Of a DNA stretch of 64,000 bases, positions 53,261 to 62,571 are shown piece after piece; the stretch's first letter is position 1, and every line of letters begins with the position of its first letter. The stretch is from CAXXOK01 sp963674895 (GTDB lineage: Bacteria; Bacillota; Clostridia; Christensenellales; Aristaeellaceae): the NCBI GenBank assembly GCA_963674895.2, contig CAXXCY010000003.1:186001-250000 (forward strand). Reading direction: 5' to 3'. The position numbers were made by a program, and so were the translations under genes. Under the pieces are notes generated by a model, which had not been told where the DNA came from, did not search any database, and worked only from the letters and a program-made list of their open reading frames with translations.

Positions 53261-53569
53261 TCAAACCTCGAGCATGGGATGGCGCTTCTTTTTCCGGTCT
53301 TCCGGCGCGATGAAGCTGATCTCCAGACGGTCGAAATGGATGGCTTCCAGAAAGTGCTCCGCTGTAAAGCGCGTCAGCGAGAATTCCTGCCAGTCCTTCT
53401 GGTGGCGGGGAAGCCATACCGGCATGCTTAAATCCAGCTTCTGCATCGCTTCGCGCAGGGCAAGCTGCGGGTGCTCAAAATCGCACGCGACGGTCAGGTC
53501 GCCCTTCGCGCGATTGTTTTTCATCAGCCGCAGCCACATGCGCCCGTTCAGGTTCTCCGTCGTGCTCAA
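53261..53569 (-). CDS. Small protein of unknown function
   Basis: A 102-residue soluble protein that I do not recognise. It contains the segments WLRLMKNNRAKGDLTVACDF and MPVWLPRHQKDWQEFSLTRFT, and a strand-like LEISFIAPED near the end, so a small alpha/beta fold is likely. The TTG start overlaps the stop of the Dabb-domain gene (TTGA), with GAGG nine bases upstream. It is seven bases from rlmD. The coupling supports it as a real gene. Confidence 0.7.
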   Translation of the reverse strand: MSTTENLNGRMWLRLMKNNRAKGDLTVACDFEHPQLALREAMQKLDLSMPVWLPRHQKDWQEFSLTRFTAEHFLEAIHFDRLEISFIAPEDRKKKRHPMLEV

Positions 53570-53856
53570 AGATCACATACCTCGAAATCCGCGCTCGCGG
53601 AACGTTCCATCACGCTGTGCATGTGTTCCCGCACCGGCATGTGCACCGGATGCGTCTGATAGGTGTCCAGCGCTTCGCGGCTTTCAAACGCCGTGTCCAG
53701 GCAGATATCGCAGCTTCTGTCGCTGCGCGTGAAATCCTTGCCTGCATGGATTTGTAAAAGTCCAGGAATCTTGCCCCGCATTGACTCCAGAATGCCCACC
53801 GTCTCGTCAATGCGCGCTTTGTCCTTCAGCCAGAACATGACCACGTGCCGTATCAT
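53566..53856 (-). CDS. Dabb (stress-responsive A/B barrel) domain protein
   Basis: A 96-residue single-domain protein. The N-terminal IRHVVMFWLKDKA strand, GLLQIHAGKDF and the DICLDTAFESREALDTYQTHP motif are typical of the Dabb family, a dimeric alpha-beta barrel whose members range from stress proteins to small cyclases. The ATG at 53856 follows AGGGGG; the frame is open to 53901. It is the first gene of a three-gene unit with the unknown gene and rlmD. Confidence 0.88.
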   Translation of the reverse strand: MIRHVVMFWLKDKARIDETVGILESMRGKIPGLLQIHAGKDFTRSDRSCDICLDTAFESREALDTYQTHPVHMPVREHMHSVMERSASADFEVCDL

Positions 53857-53976
53857 CGTGAATTTCCCCCTATCAATTTTGATTATTATACCTTGAATCA
53901 AATCGGTTGTCGATGTTTACCTGCGGGCGAAGCGCGTGGTATAATGAAAAACGGGCTTGGAACGGGAGGGCAGACA

Positions 53977-54649
53977 ATGCGAATAATCGGAATGATCCTG
54001 TGCTTCTTGCTTTTATTCACGTCAAGCTGCGGTACGGCGGAGGACGACGCGGTATCCTCGGCGACGCAGTCAAGATACAGGGAGAGCGAGATTACGGAAT
54101 ATCAGGGCGTCCGGCTGGACCCCGCTGTCGGGGCCGCGCGATAACTCCATCAAGGGCACGCAGCATGTGGATATTCAAACCTATACGCTGACGGTGGACG
54201 GGCTTGTGGATGAGCCCCGTGTCCTCACCTATGGCGAGGTGCTGGCCTTGCCCGCGTACGAACGCCTGATTACGCTGCACTGCGTGGAGGGCTGGGACGC
54301 CACCATCCTCTGGAAGGGCGTATTGCTCAAGGATCTGCTGGATCTCGCGGGCGTGCGGGAAGAGGCGGTTACGGTGATCTTTGGCGCGGTGGATGGCTAT
54401 ACCACATCCCTGCCGCTGGATACGGTGACGGAAAAACAGCTGATCCTCGCGTATCAGGCAAACGGGATCGATCTCCCGCCGGAGATGGGATATCCGTTTA
54501 TCGTCGTGGCGGAGGATAAGCTCGGATACAAATGGGCCCGGTGGGTCAATGAAATCACCCTGTCCGACGATACGGACTACAGGGGCTTCTGGGAGCGCGT
54601 CGGCTACTCAAACGACGCCACCGTCGGCGGGCCCACACACGACAAATAA
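53977..54649 (+). pseudogene. Molybdopterin-domain (sulfite oxidase-like) lipoprotein, frameshifted
   Basis: The first frame (from ATG 53977, with GGGAGGG upstream) encodes a lipoprotein-type signal ending at Cys in LLLFTSSCG and runs to YQGVRLDP, then stops at 54142. The second frame continues from RDNSIKGTQHVD through the SUOX-type molybdopterin motif TLHCVEGWDATILWKG (Mo-binding Cys) to 54649. An extra C in the CCCC run at 54120-54123 would explain the shift. Without it the protein has 223 residues. It may be a true pseudogene or a sequencing error. The role would be a small extracytoplasmic oxidoreductase. Confidence 0.8.
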
Positions 54650-54690
54650 AAGTACAGGATTCAAATCTTCCCGGATAAAGGAGAATGCGT

Positions 54691-55998
54691 ATGGAAACGC
54701 TGAAACAGCGTATACTGAATAAAACCGCGACTCTTGGCGTGATCGGCCTGGGCTATGTGGGGCTGCCGCTGGCGGTGGAAAAGGCGAAGGCGGGCTTCAG
54801 CGTGGTCGGGTTCGACGTCCAGCAGGCGAAGGTGGATATGGTCAACCGCGGACACAACTATATCGGCGACGTGGTTGCGCATGATTTGGAAGAGATCGTG
54901 AAAAGCGGGAAGTTCCGCGCGACGGGGGATTTCAGCGAGGTGGCAAGCTGCGACTGCGTCTGCATTGCCGTGCCGACGCCGCTGGACGAGCACCAGCAGC
55001 CCGACGTCAGCTATGTGCTCGCTTCCAGCGAAAGCATCCGGCCGCATATGCACCGGGACATGCTGATCGTGCTGGAATCCACCACCTACCCCGGCACCAC
55101 CGAGGAGATGCTCAAGCCGATCTTTGAATCCTCCGGCCTCAAATGCGGCGAGGATTTCTTCCTCGCGTTCTCGCCAGAGCGCGTGGACCCCGGCAACATC
55201 CTGTATAAAACACGCAACACCCCCAAGGTTGTGGGCGGCGTAACGCCGCAGTGCACCGATATCGCCGCGACGCTCTATGAGGCCGTGCTGGAGGCGCCCG
55301 TGCACCGCGTGTCCTCGCCAGCGATCGCGGAGATGGAAAAGATACTGGAGAATACCTACCGCAACGTGAATATAGGCCTGATCAACGAGCTTGCCATCCT
55401 GTGCGAGCGCATGAACATCAACATCTGGGAAGTGATCGAGGCCGCGAAGAGCAAGCCCTACGGATTCCAGGCGTTCTATCCGGGTCCGGGCCTCGGCGGG
55501 CATTGCATTCCGCTGGACCCGTACTATCTGAGCTGGAAGGCCCGCGAGTTCGGCTTCCATACCTCCATGATCGAGGCCAGCATGATCATCAACGATCAGA
55601 TGCCGGAATACTGCACGCAGCGCGCGATGAAGCTTTTAAACAACCATAAAAAATCTTTAAACGGCGCCAAGGTGCTGCTGCTGGGCGTGGCCTACAAACA
55701 GGATATCGACGATTACCGCGAAAGCCCCGCCATACGCGTGCTGGAACGCCTCAAGGCATACGGCGCTAATGTGGCGTATTACGACCCGTACATTCCGGTG
55801 TTCACACACCGCGGGGTGACGATGAAAAGCCTGCCGGAATTGAGCGTGGATGCGCTGGAAACGCACGATCTGGTGATCGTGACCACGATGCACTCCATCG
55901 TGGATTATGAGTTTGTGGCGCAGCACGCGAAGCTGGTCTTTGATACCAAGAACGCCATGAAGGACGTCAAGAACCGCGATTCCATCCATTTGCTGTAG
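54691..55998 (+). CDS. Nucleotide-sugar dehydrogenase (WbpA/WecC-like)
   Basis: A 435-residue UDP-sugar 6-dehydrogenase. The NAD-binding loop is LGVIGLGYVGLPLA, followed by AVPTPLDEHQQPD, VLESTTYPGTTEE, FSPERVDPGN and the active-site Cys in GPGLGGHCIPLDPYYLS, then LLLGVAYKQDIDD(Y)RESPA. These match dehydrogenases that oxidise UDP-GlcNAc or UDP-ManNAc to the uronic acid. AAAGGAG is seven bases before the ATG at 54691. It starts a three-gene nucleotide-sugar unit, 17 bases before the oxidoreductase gene. Confidence 0.92.
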   Translation: METLKQRILNKTATLGVIGLGYVGLPLAVEKAKAGFSVVGFDVQQAKVDMVNRGHNYIGDVVAHDLEEIVKSGKFRATGDFSEVASCDCVCIAVPTPLDEHQQPDVSYVLASSESIRPHMHRDMLIVLESTTYPGTTEEMLKPIFESSGLKCGEDFFLAFSPERVDPGNILYKTRNTPKVVGGVTPQCTDIAATLYEAVLEAPVHRVSSPAIAEMEKILENTYRNVNIGLINELAILCERMNINIWEVIEAAKSKPYGFQAFYPGPGLGGHCIPLDPYYLSWKAREFGFHTSMIEASMIINDQMPEYCTQRAMKLLNNHKKSLNGAKVLLLGVAYKQDIDDYRESPAIRVLERLKAYGANVAYYDPYIPVFTHRGVTMKSLPELSVDALETHDLVIVTTMHSIVDYEFVAQHAKLVFDTKNAMKDVKNRDSIHLL

Positions 55999-56015
55999 GG
56001 AGGATACCCGGACAA

Positions 56016-57116
56016 ATGACACAGAAGCTCCGCTATGCGCTCATCGGCTGCGGCCGGATAGCGCCCAACCATATCGCCGCCGCCATAAACAATCAGGACA
56101 TCCTGGAAATCGCCGCGGTTTGCGACGTCATTCCCGAACGGATGGAGGCGGTGCTTGAACAGCTCCCCGAAGCCGAGCGCGCGCGTGTGAAGCGGTATAC
56201 GGACTACCGGCAATTGCTTGCGGAAATCAAGCCCGCGCTTGCTGCAGTTGCCACCGAGAGCGGCAATCATGCGAAAATCGGGCTAGACTGTATCCGCGCG
56301 GGCGCGAACGTTATCATCGAGAAGCCGATCGCGCTGAGCCTGCAGGACGCGCGGGAGCTGATCGCGGCGGCGGAGAAGCAGGACGTGAAGCTGTGCGCCT
56401 GCCACCAGAACCGGTTTAACAAGTCCATCCAGAAGATCCGCTCGGCCGTGGAGGAAGGGCGCTTCGGCAGGATGATGCACGGCGCGGCGCATATCCGGTG
56501 GAACCGCGGGAAGGACTATTACGAGCAGGCGCCCTGGCGCGGCACCTGGGCGCAGGACGGCGGCGCGCTGATGAACCAGTGCATTCACAACATCGACCTG
56601 CTCCGCTGGATGATGGACAGCGATGTGGAGGAAGTGACGGCCTATACCGACAACCTGCGCCATCCCTACATCGAAGCCGAGGATATCGGGATGGCGCTGG
56701 TGCGGTTTCAAAACGGCGCGTACGGTCTGATCGAGGGCACGACCAACGTATATCCGCACAACCTGGAAGAAACGCTTTATTTGTTCGGCGAGGACGGCAC
56801 GGTGAAGGCCGGCGGCAAGAGTGTGAACATTATCGAGGAATGGGAATTCCGCGACGGGCGCGGCGACCCCGCGACGATCAAGATGGAATTCCGCGAGAAC
56901 CCGCCAAACGTGTACGGGTTCGGGCATACGCCCCTGTACCGGGATATGATCGAGGCCGTCACGGACGGCAGAGCGCCCTATATTCCCGCGGCGGAGGGGC
57001 TGAAAACGCTGGAGCTTGTGCTGGCGATCTACCGGAGTGCGGCCGAGCACCGGCCTGTGAAACTGCCGCTTGAAAACTGCGCTACCATGGACTTTGCCGG
57101 GAGGTTTGCAAAGTGA
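56016..57116 (+). CDS. Gfo/Idh/MocA-family sugar oxidoreductase (WbpB-like)
   Basis: A 366-residue NAD-dependent dehydrogenase with a Rossmann motif ALIGCGRIAPNHI, ATESGNHAKIGLDCI and the catalytic EKPIALSLQDA (EKP motif). The central HIRWNRGKDYYEQAPWRGTWAQDGG and NQCIHNIDLLRWMM segments are typical of the WbpB group, which oxidises C3 of UDP-GlcNAc-uronate. In order with the dehydrogenase before and acetyltransferase after, it forms a wbpA-wbpB-wbpD-like set. It shares four bases with the next gene. Confidence 0.9.
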   Translation: MTQKLRYALIGCGRIAPNHIAAAINNQDILEIAAVCDVIPERMEAVLEQLPEAERARVKRYTDYRQLLAEIKPALAAVATESGNHAKIGLDCIRAGANVIIEKPIALSLQDARELIAAAEKQDVKLCACHQNRFNKSIQKIRSAVEEGRFGRMMHGAAHIRWNRGKDYYEQAPWRGTWAQDGGALMNQCIHNIDLLRWMMDSDVEEVTAYTDNLRHPYIEAEDIGMALVRFQNGAYGLIEGTTNVYPHNLEETLYLFGEDGTVKAGGKSVNIIEEWEFRDGRGDPATIKMEFRENPPNVYGFGHTPLYRDMIEAVTDGRAPYIPAAEGLKTLELVLAIYRSAAEHRPVKLPLENCATMDFAGRFAK

Positions 57117-57691
57117 ACATTCACCCGACGGCCGTCATCGATGAAGACGTGCAAATCGGCGAGGGCACGAAAATATGGCATTTTACGCACGTGCAGTCCG
57201 GCGCGCGCATCGGCAAAGGCTGCATGCTCGCGCAAAACGTGTACGTGGGCAGCGGCGCGGTTATCGGTGACAACTGCAAGCTGCAGAATAACGTGAGCGT
57301 GTACCGGGGCGTTACGCTGGGAAACGGCGTATTCTGCGGCCCGAGCTGCGTGTTCACAAACGATTTAACCCCCCGCGCGCTGTACCCGAAGGGGGCTGAG
57401 AATTTTGTCAGGACGCTCGTTGAGGACGGCGCGACCATCGGCGCAAACGCAACCGTCGTTTGCGGGCATACCATCGGCAAAAACGCCGTAATCGGTGCGG
57501 GTGCGGTGGTCACGGCCGATGTGCCGGACCACGTTCTGATGACCGGCGTGCCCGCCAAACCCGCTGGCTTCATGTGCACCTGCGGGCAGAAGCTGACCAG
57601 CCTGGCATGCCCCGTATGCGGGCGGAAATACAAAAAAAAACGGCGATGGCCTCGCCGAGCTATAAAAAACGTTAAGGGCTTTCGCCCCTAA
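57113..57691 (+). CDS. Hexapeptide N-acetyltransferase (WbpD-like) with a repeat-derived tail
   Basis: A 192-residue left-handed beta-helix acetyltransferase, with many [I/V]-G-x-G-x-x-I hexapeptides. It matches WbpD-type enzymes that acetylate the 3-amino group on UDP-uronic acids. After the fold, a four-cysteine zinc-ribbon-like tail occurs (MCTCG and CPVCG). The last 19 residues (KKKRRWPRRAI to FRP) are basic and are encoded by the start of a palindromic block, so they may be a recent read-through. GTG start overlaps the previous stop. The aminotransferase WbpE is not present nearby. Confidence 0.88.
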   Translation: MNIHPTAVIDEDVQIGEGTKIWHFTHVQSGARIGKGCMLAQNVYVGSGAVIGDNCKLQNNVSVYRGVTLGNGVFCGPSCVFTNDLTPRALYPKGAENFVRTLVEDGATIGANATVVCGHTIGKNAVIGAGAVVTADVPDHVLMTGVPAKPAGFMCTCGQKLTSLACPVCGRKYKKKRRWPRRAIKNVKGFRP

Positions 57692-57917
57692 ATACCCTAA
57701 TCAGGGGCAGTGCCCCTGAACCCCGCCATTGGCCGCGTATTGCGCGGCCAATGATGTGTCAAGGGCAATCGAAGAGAGCGTGTACCCAGTGGGTACCTGT
57801 GCGAAGTACAAAGCGAACTGAGATTGTGAGGTTTCACAGAGTGCGCAAACGGTAGTGTGGCGCACGACAATGAAACCGACCGGAGAAGCCCTTGTCGGGG
57901 TGATAGGGGTGAAACCC
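57692..57917. repeat. Intergenic palindrome cluster between the wbpD-like and FAD oxidoreductase genes
   Basis: No gene is seen here. Hairpins in a row are CAGGGGCA/TGCCCCTG (57702-57719 region), CATTGGCCGCG/CGCGGCCAATG (57727-57753 region) and GTACCC/GGGTAC (57781-57800 region). At 57902-57922 GATAGGGG/CCCCTATC overlaps the stop of the next minus-strand gene. The first hairpins (CGGCGA/TCGCCG at about 57640) lie in the wbpD-like tail. It may serve as a two-way terminator region or be a mobile palindromic element. Confidence 0.55.
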
Positions 57918-59474
57918 CTATCGGCTTTCCTCGTGGTACTCCTTCTCGGTGTTGACGCTCCAGATATTGCTTTTATCCGTCCGGCCCGTGGTCAGGTTCC
58001 CGACGGCCTCAAACGCCGTGGCCATGGAGTGGTCCATGTTGTTGTAGCGGTGCTGGCCGTTGCGGCCGACACAGTAAAGATTGGCGAATTGGTCCAGGTA
58101 TCGTACCAGCTCGTCCATATGCGCATAGCTGTCGAAATACGCGGGATATGCTTTCTGCACGCGCTCGTGGTGGGAATCCAGCACGTTTTCGCGGCTTTGC
58201 AGCATCCCGATCTTGATCAGTTCGCCGACGGCAAGGTCCGTGCACGCTTTGGCGTCCATGTTCCAGAACGCGTCGCCCTCGGAGCAGAAATACTCCAGCC
58301 CCACCCATACGGTATGCTCGGGATCCTTGACCATATACGGCGACCAGTTGTTGAAAATCTGCACGCGCCCCAGCCTTACGTCGCGGTCCTGCACGTAGAT
58401 CCAGCAGTCGGGGATGATGCCGCCCAGCGTTTTCAGCTGGGTTTCGTTGCGCAGGCTCAGGCGGTCGACCAACAGCCCGACGGTGACGAAATCGCGATAG
58501 GGGAGGCCATCGGCAAGCGTCTGTATATCCCCGGGCACGCCGTTCATGCTCCGGATCAGGTCCTTGACCGGCATGGAGGAAAAAACCGCGTCGGCTTCCA
58601 GGCGCGCCTCGGCGCCGTCCCGCAGATAACGCACGGCGGCGATCCGGTTTCCGTCGGTCTCGACGGCGGTCACATCACAATAAAGGCGCACCTCGCCGCC
58701 GGCATTCCGGATATCCCCGGCGACCGTTTCCCACAGCTGGCCAGGACCGAACTTCGGGTAGCGGAACTCCTCGATCAGCGAGGTCTGCACGGATTGCTTC
58801 CGCTTTTCCTTGCTCAGGAATACCTTTTTGAGCATATCGGAAAGCACCCCGCGGATGCTGAGGCCCTTGGTGCGCTGCGCACCCCATTCGGCGGATATCG
58901 CGCTGGGATGCCGCCCCCACAGCTTTTCGGTATAGCTTTCAAAGAACATCGAGTAGAGCCTGCGCCCGAACGAATTGATATAGAAGTTTTCAAGCGTTGT
59001 TTCCGGCAGCTTATGGAACACGGAGTACAGATAGCTGAACCCCACCTTAAGCGTGGTGGCCATGCCCATGGCTTTGAGCGTTTTCCATTTCAGGCTGACC
59101 GGATAATCGAAAAAATGTCCGTGGTAATAGATGCGGCTCACGCGGTTGCGCAAAAGCATCACGCGATCCTCCCGCTGCGGGTCGGGGCCGCCGGGGGAAA
59201 GCGGCATCCCGCGGTCCAGCAGCAGATCGTCCAGAGACGGCGAACCCTGCAAGGGCATCACGTTTTGCCACCAATCCATCACGCGCTGATCCTTGGAGAA
59301 AAAGCGGTGCCCGCCGATATCCATGCGGTTTCCGCGGTGCAGTACGGTTTTGCTGATGCCGCCGATGGCACCGGTTTTTTCCAGCACGACGACCTCGAAT
59401 CCCCGGTGCTTGGCAAGCAGCTCGTACGCCGCGGTCAGCCCGGCAGGCCCGGCGCCGATGATTACGACCTTCAT
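57918..59474 (-). CDS. FAD-dependent oxidoreductase (UDP-galactopyranose mutase-like)
   Basis: A 518-residue flavoprotein. The N-terminal FAD loop VVIIGAGPAGLTAAYEL is followed by GGISKTVLHRGNRMDIGGHRFFS. The segment SFGRRLYSMFFESYTEKLWG is typical of UDP-galactopyranose mutase-like and protoporphyrinogen-oxidase-like proteins. The C-terminal region LYCVGRNGQHRYNNMDHSM binds FAD. It probably rearranges or oxidises a nucleotide sugar for a surface polymer. The assignment is at the superfamily level only. Divergent from the GH94 gene. Confidence 0.8.
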   Translation of the reverse strand: MKVVIIGAGPAGLTAAYELLAKHRGFEVVVLEKTGAIGGISKTVLHRGNRMDIGGHRFFSKDQRVMDWWQNVMPLQGSPSLDDLLLDRGMPLSPGGPDPQREDRVMLLRNRVSRIYYHGHFFDYPVSLKWKTLKAMGMATTLKVGFSYLYSVFHKLPETTLENFYINSFGRRLYSMFFESYTEKLWGRHPSAISAEWGAQRTKGLSIRGVLSDMLKKVFLSKEKRKQSVQTSLIEEFRYPKFGPGQLWETVAGDIRNAGGEVRLYCDVTAVETDGNRIAAVRYLRDGAEARLEADAVFSSMPVKDLIRSMNGVPGDIQTLADGLPYRDFVTVGLLVDRLSLRNETQLKTLGGIIPDCWIYVQDRDVRLGRVQIFNNWSPYMVKDPEHTVWVGLEYFCSEGDAFWNMDAKACTDLAVGELIKIGMLQSRENVLDSHHERVQKAYPAYFDSYAHMDELVRYLDQFANLYCVGRNGQHRYNNMDHSMATAFEAVGNLTTGRTDKSNIWSVNTEKEYHEESR

Positions 59475-59637
59475 TCCGATGGTTTCTCCTATCTGTGCAG
59501 CGTCCTGATCTGCTGTTCATTCTAGCACGAAAAGCAATTTGAAGGCAAGGCGGGCGGCTGTGAAATTCCTGTTGCGAAACTTACGAAAACACCGTATGCT
59601 ATTGGATATGAAATATGGTCAGGGTGGGAGAATGCGT

Positions 59638-62082
59638 ATGCAAAGCTATGGGTATTTCGACGATCAAAACAGAGAGTTTGTGATAACCAGCCCGCAAACG
59701 CCCTATCCCTGGATCAACTACCTGGGCAGCGAGGCGTTCTTTTCGCTGATGAGCAACACCGCGGGCGGGTATTCCTTTTACCGGGACGCCAGGCTCCTGC
59801 GCCTGACGCGCTACCGCTATAACAACGTACCCACCGACGCCGGCGGGAAATACTTCTACCTGCGGGACGGGGATTGCGTTTGGAACCCCGGCTGGCAGCC
59901 CTGCAAAACGGAGCTGGACAGCTATGAATGCCGCCACGGCACGGGATACACGGTCATCACGTCCTGCAAGAACGGCCTGAAAGCCGAGCAGTGCGCGATG
60001 GTGCCGCGCGGATATAACGCCGAGGTGACAAAGCTAACCCTGACCAACGAAACGGCGGACGAAAAGCAGATCAGCCTTTTCAGCTTCGCGGAGTTCTGTC
60101 TGTGGAACGCGCTGGACGACAGCACCAATTTTCAGCGGAACTTCGCGCTGGCCGAGGTGGAGGTCGAAGACGGCGGCGCGGTGATCTACCACAAGACGGA
60201 ATACCGCGAGCGGCGCAATCACTACGCGGTCTTCGCCGTGAACGCGCAGACGGACGGCTTCGATACCGACCGTGAATCCTTCATGGGCCTGTACAACGGG
60301 TTCGACGCGCCCCGTGCCGTGATGGAAGACAAACCCCGGAGCAGCATCGCGCACGGCTGGACGCCCATCGGCAGCCACCATATCCGCCGGACGCTCAAGG
60401 CGGGGGAAAGCCAGAGCTTTGTGTTCGTCCTGGGGTACTGCGAAAACCTGAAAAACGAGAAATTCGTCGCGCCCGGCGTGATCAACAAGCGGGAGGCGCA
60501 GGCGTTGCTGGCCTCGTTCCGTTTTTCTTTACAGTTTGACGAAAAGCTTTTCGAACTCAAGGAATACTGGAAGAAGCTGCTCAATCACTTCATTGTCCAG
60601 ACCGAGGATGAGAAATTCAACCGGCAGATAAACCTGTGGAATCAATACCAGTGCATGGTGACGTTCAACATGAGCCGCTCCGCCAGCTATTTTGAAAGCG
60701 GCATCGGCCGCGGGATGGGCTTCCGTGATTGCAGCCAGGACCTGCTGGGCTTTGTGCACCTGATTCCCGAGCGCGCCAGGGAACGCATCCTCAATCTTGC
60801 GGCTACGCAGCTCCCCGACGGCAGCGCGTACCACCAGTACCAGCCGCTCACAAAGCGCGGGAATGCGGACGTCGGAATCGGCTTTAACGACGACCCCCTC
60901 TGGCTGATCTATGCGGCGGACGCGTATTTGAAGGAGACGGGCGATTTCGGCATCCTGGACGAGACGGTGGATTTTGACAACGATCCCACCCTCGCCGCGC
61001 CGCTTAAGGAACACCTGCGCCGCTCGCTGCGCTATACCGCCGGGCATCTGGGCCCGCACGGCCTGCCGCTGATCGGGCGCGCGGACTGGAACGATTGTCT
61101 GAACCTCAACTGCTATTCCGAGGAACCCGGCGAAACCTTCCAAACGGTAACCAACCATGATACGGGCGTTGCCGAAAGCGTGTTCATCGCGGGCATGTTC
61201 GCCGGCGCGGCGGACCGGTATGCCGGGCTGTTCGCGCTGATCGGCGACGCGGAAGAGGCCGCCTATGCCATGCGGGAAAAGGCCAGGATGGTCAAAGCTG
61301 TGGAGGAGTTCGGCTGGGACGGCAAATGGTTCCTGCGCGCGTACGACGCCAACGGCGAAAAGATCGGCTCCAACGATTGCGACGAGGGAAAGATCTTCGT
61401 CGAGCCGCAGGGTATGTGCGTGATGGCTGGCATCGGCAAGGAGAACGGCATGGCGCAGAAGGCGCTTGATTCCACGCGCGAGCATCTGCTGTTTGAATAC
61501 GGCGTGATGCTCAACTGGCCCGCTTACCGGTCCTATCATCTGAATTTGGGGGAAATCAGCTCCTATCCGCCGGGTTACAAGGAAAACGGGTCGGTGTTCT
61601 GCCACAACAACCCGTGGATCGTGATCGCCGAAACGGAACTCGGGCACGGCGACAGGGCGTTCGACGTCTACCGGCGCACCGCGCCCGTGTACATCGAGGA
61701 TCAAACCCTGCACCGCACGGAGCCCTACGTCTACAGCCAGACCGTCAACGGCAGGGAAAGCTTTACGCCCGGCGAGGCCAGGAACAGCTGGCTGACGGGC
61801 ACGGCGGCGTATAACTTTTATGCCGTGTCGCAGGCGATACTGGGCGTCAAGCCGCAGTACGGGGGGCTGATGATCGACCCCTGTCTGCCTTCGCACCTGA
61901 AAACCGTCACCGTGCGGCGGGAGTTCCGTGGCAGGGAGTTTCTCATTACGATCCGCAACAACAGCGGCGGAGAAAAAAAGAAGGTCTCGCTCGTCGTGGA
62001 CGGCGAACCCCTGGACGGCCAGACGATTCCCGTATCCGATCCCGGCAAGAAGACCTATCAGGTGCAGGTAACCGTTGAGTAA
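59638..62082 (+). CDS. GH94 glycoside phosphorylase, probably cellobiose phosphorylase
   Basis: An 814-residue GH94 enzyme, the normal length for cellobiose phosphorylase. Characteristic segments are SYGYFDDQNREFVITSPQTP at the N-terminus, NYLGSEAFFSLMSNTAGGYSF, CRHGTGYT and the catalytic general acid region GRADWNDCLNL (Asp483), followed by the HNNPWI phosphate region. It cleaves a beta-1,4 disaccharide with phosphate to give sugar-1-phosphate and free sugar. It has no signal peptide, so it is cytoplasmic. The ATG at 59638 is seven bases from GGGAG; no sugar transporter is adjacent. The nearest alternative is chitobiose phosphorylase. Confidence 0.9.
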   Translation: MQSYGYFDDQNREFVITSPQTPYPWINYLGSEAFFSLMSNTAGGYSFYRDARLLRLTRYRYNNVPTDAGGKYFYLRDGDCVWNPGWQPCKTELDSYECRHGTGYTVITSCKNGLKAEQCAMVPRGYNAEVTKLTLTNETADEKQISLFSFAEFCLWNALDDSTNFQRNFALAEVEVEDGGAVIYHKTEYRERRNHYAVFAVNAQTDGFDTDRESFMGLYNGFDAPRAVMEDKPRSSIAHGWTPIGSHHIRRTLKAGESQSFVFVLGYCENLKNEKFVAPGVINKREAQALLASFRFSLQFDEKLFELKEYWKKLLNHFIVQTEDEKFNRQINLWNQYQCMVTFNMSRSASYFESGIGRGMGFRDCSQDLLGFVHLIPERARERILNLAATQLPDGSAYHQYQPLTKRGNADVGIGFNDDPLWLIYAADAYLKETGDFGILDETVDFDNDPTLAAPLKEHLRRSLRYTAGHLGPHGLPLIGRADWNDCLNLNCYSEEPGETFQTVTNHDTGVAESVFIAGMFAGAADRYAGLFALIGDAEEAAYAMREKARMVKAVEEFGWDGKWFLRAYDANGEKIGSNDCDEGKIFVEPQGMCVMAGIGKENGMAQKALDSTREHLLFEYGVMLNWPAYRSYHLNLGEISSYPPGYKENGSVFCHNNPWIVIAETELGHGDRAFDVYRRTAPVYIEDQTLHRTEPYVYSQTVNGRESFTPGEARNSWLTGTAAYNFYAVSQAILGVKPQYGGLMIDPCLPSHLKTVTVRREFRGREFLITIRNNSGGEKKKVSLVVDGEPLDGQTIPVSDPGKKTYQVQVTVE

Positions 62083-62094
62083 TCCGTATTCCTG

Positions 62095-62571
62095 TTATTT
62101 ATGATACCGCTGGCCCGCGTTGATCTTCGCCGCGCGGTACAGCTGCTCAAGCAATATAACCCGCGCCAGCTGGTGCGGAAAGGTCATGCGGCTCATGCCC
62201 ATGCGCTCGTTCGCGCGGCTTAACACGCTCTCGTGCAGCCCCAGTGAGCCGCCGATCACAAATACGAGGTCGCTCCTGCCGGAGACAAACAGTTCGTTCA
62301 GCTTTCCCGCCAGTTCCTCGCTGGCGGGCTGCTTTGCGTCGACGCAAAGCGCGATCACATACGCCGGTTCGGGGATTCTGGAAAGCAGCCGCCCGCCCTC
62401 GGTTTGCAGAGTCCTTTCGACGGCGGCGGCGGACAGCTGTTTGGGCTCGGGTTCGTCGGGAACTTCGAGCACAGCGCATGGCATCAGCGCGGACAGGCGC
62501 TTGAGGTACTCCTTCTGCGCGTCCAGGAAATAGCGCTCACGGAGTTTGCCCACGCACAAAACGGTAATCAA
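62095..62571 (-). CDS. rlmH: 23S rRNA (pseudouridine-1915-N3)-methyltransferase RlmH
   Basis: A 158-residue SPOUT methyltransferase. Family features are ITVLCVGKLRERYFLDAQKEYLKRL at the N-terminus, LCVDAKQPASEELA, FVIGGSLGLHESVL and the knot-forming MSRMTFPHQLARVILLEQLYRA at the C-terminus. It methylates pseudouridine 1915 in helix 69. The TTG start overlaps the upstream stop (TTGA), with GGAG eight bases upstream. It is last in the walJ-unknown-rlmH unit, a common Bacillota context. Confidence 0.97.
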   Translation of the reverse strand: MITVLCVGKLRERYFLDAQKEYLKRLSALMPCAVLEVPDEPEPKQLSAAAVERTLQTEGGRLLSRIPEPAYVIALCVDAKQPASEELAGKLNELFVSGRSDLVFVIGGSLGLHESVLSRANERMGMSRMTFPHQLARVILLEQLYRAAKINAGQRYHK

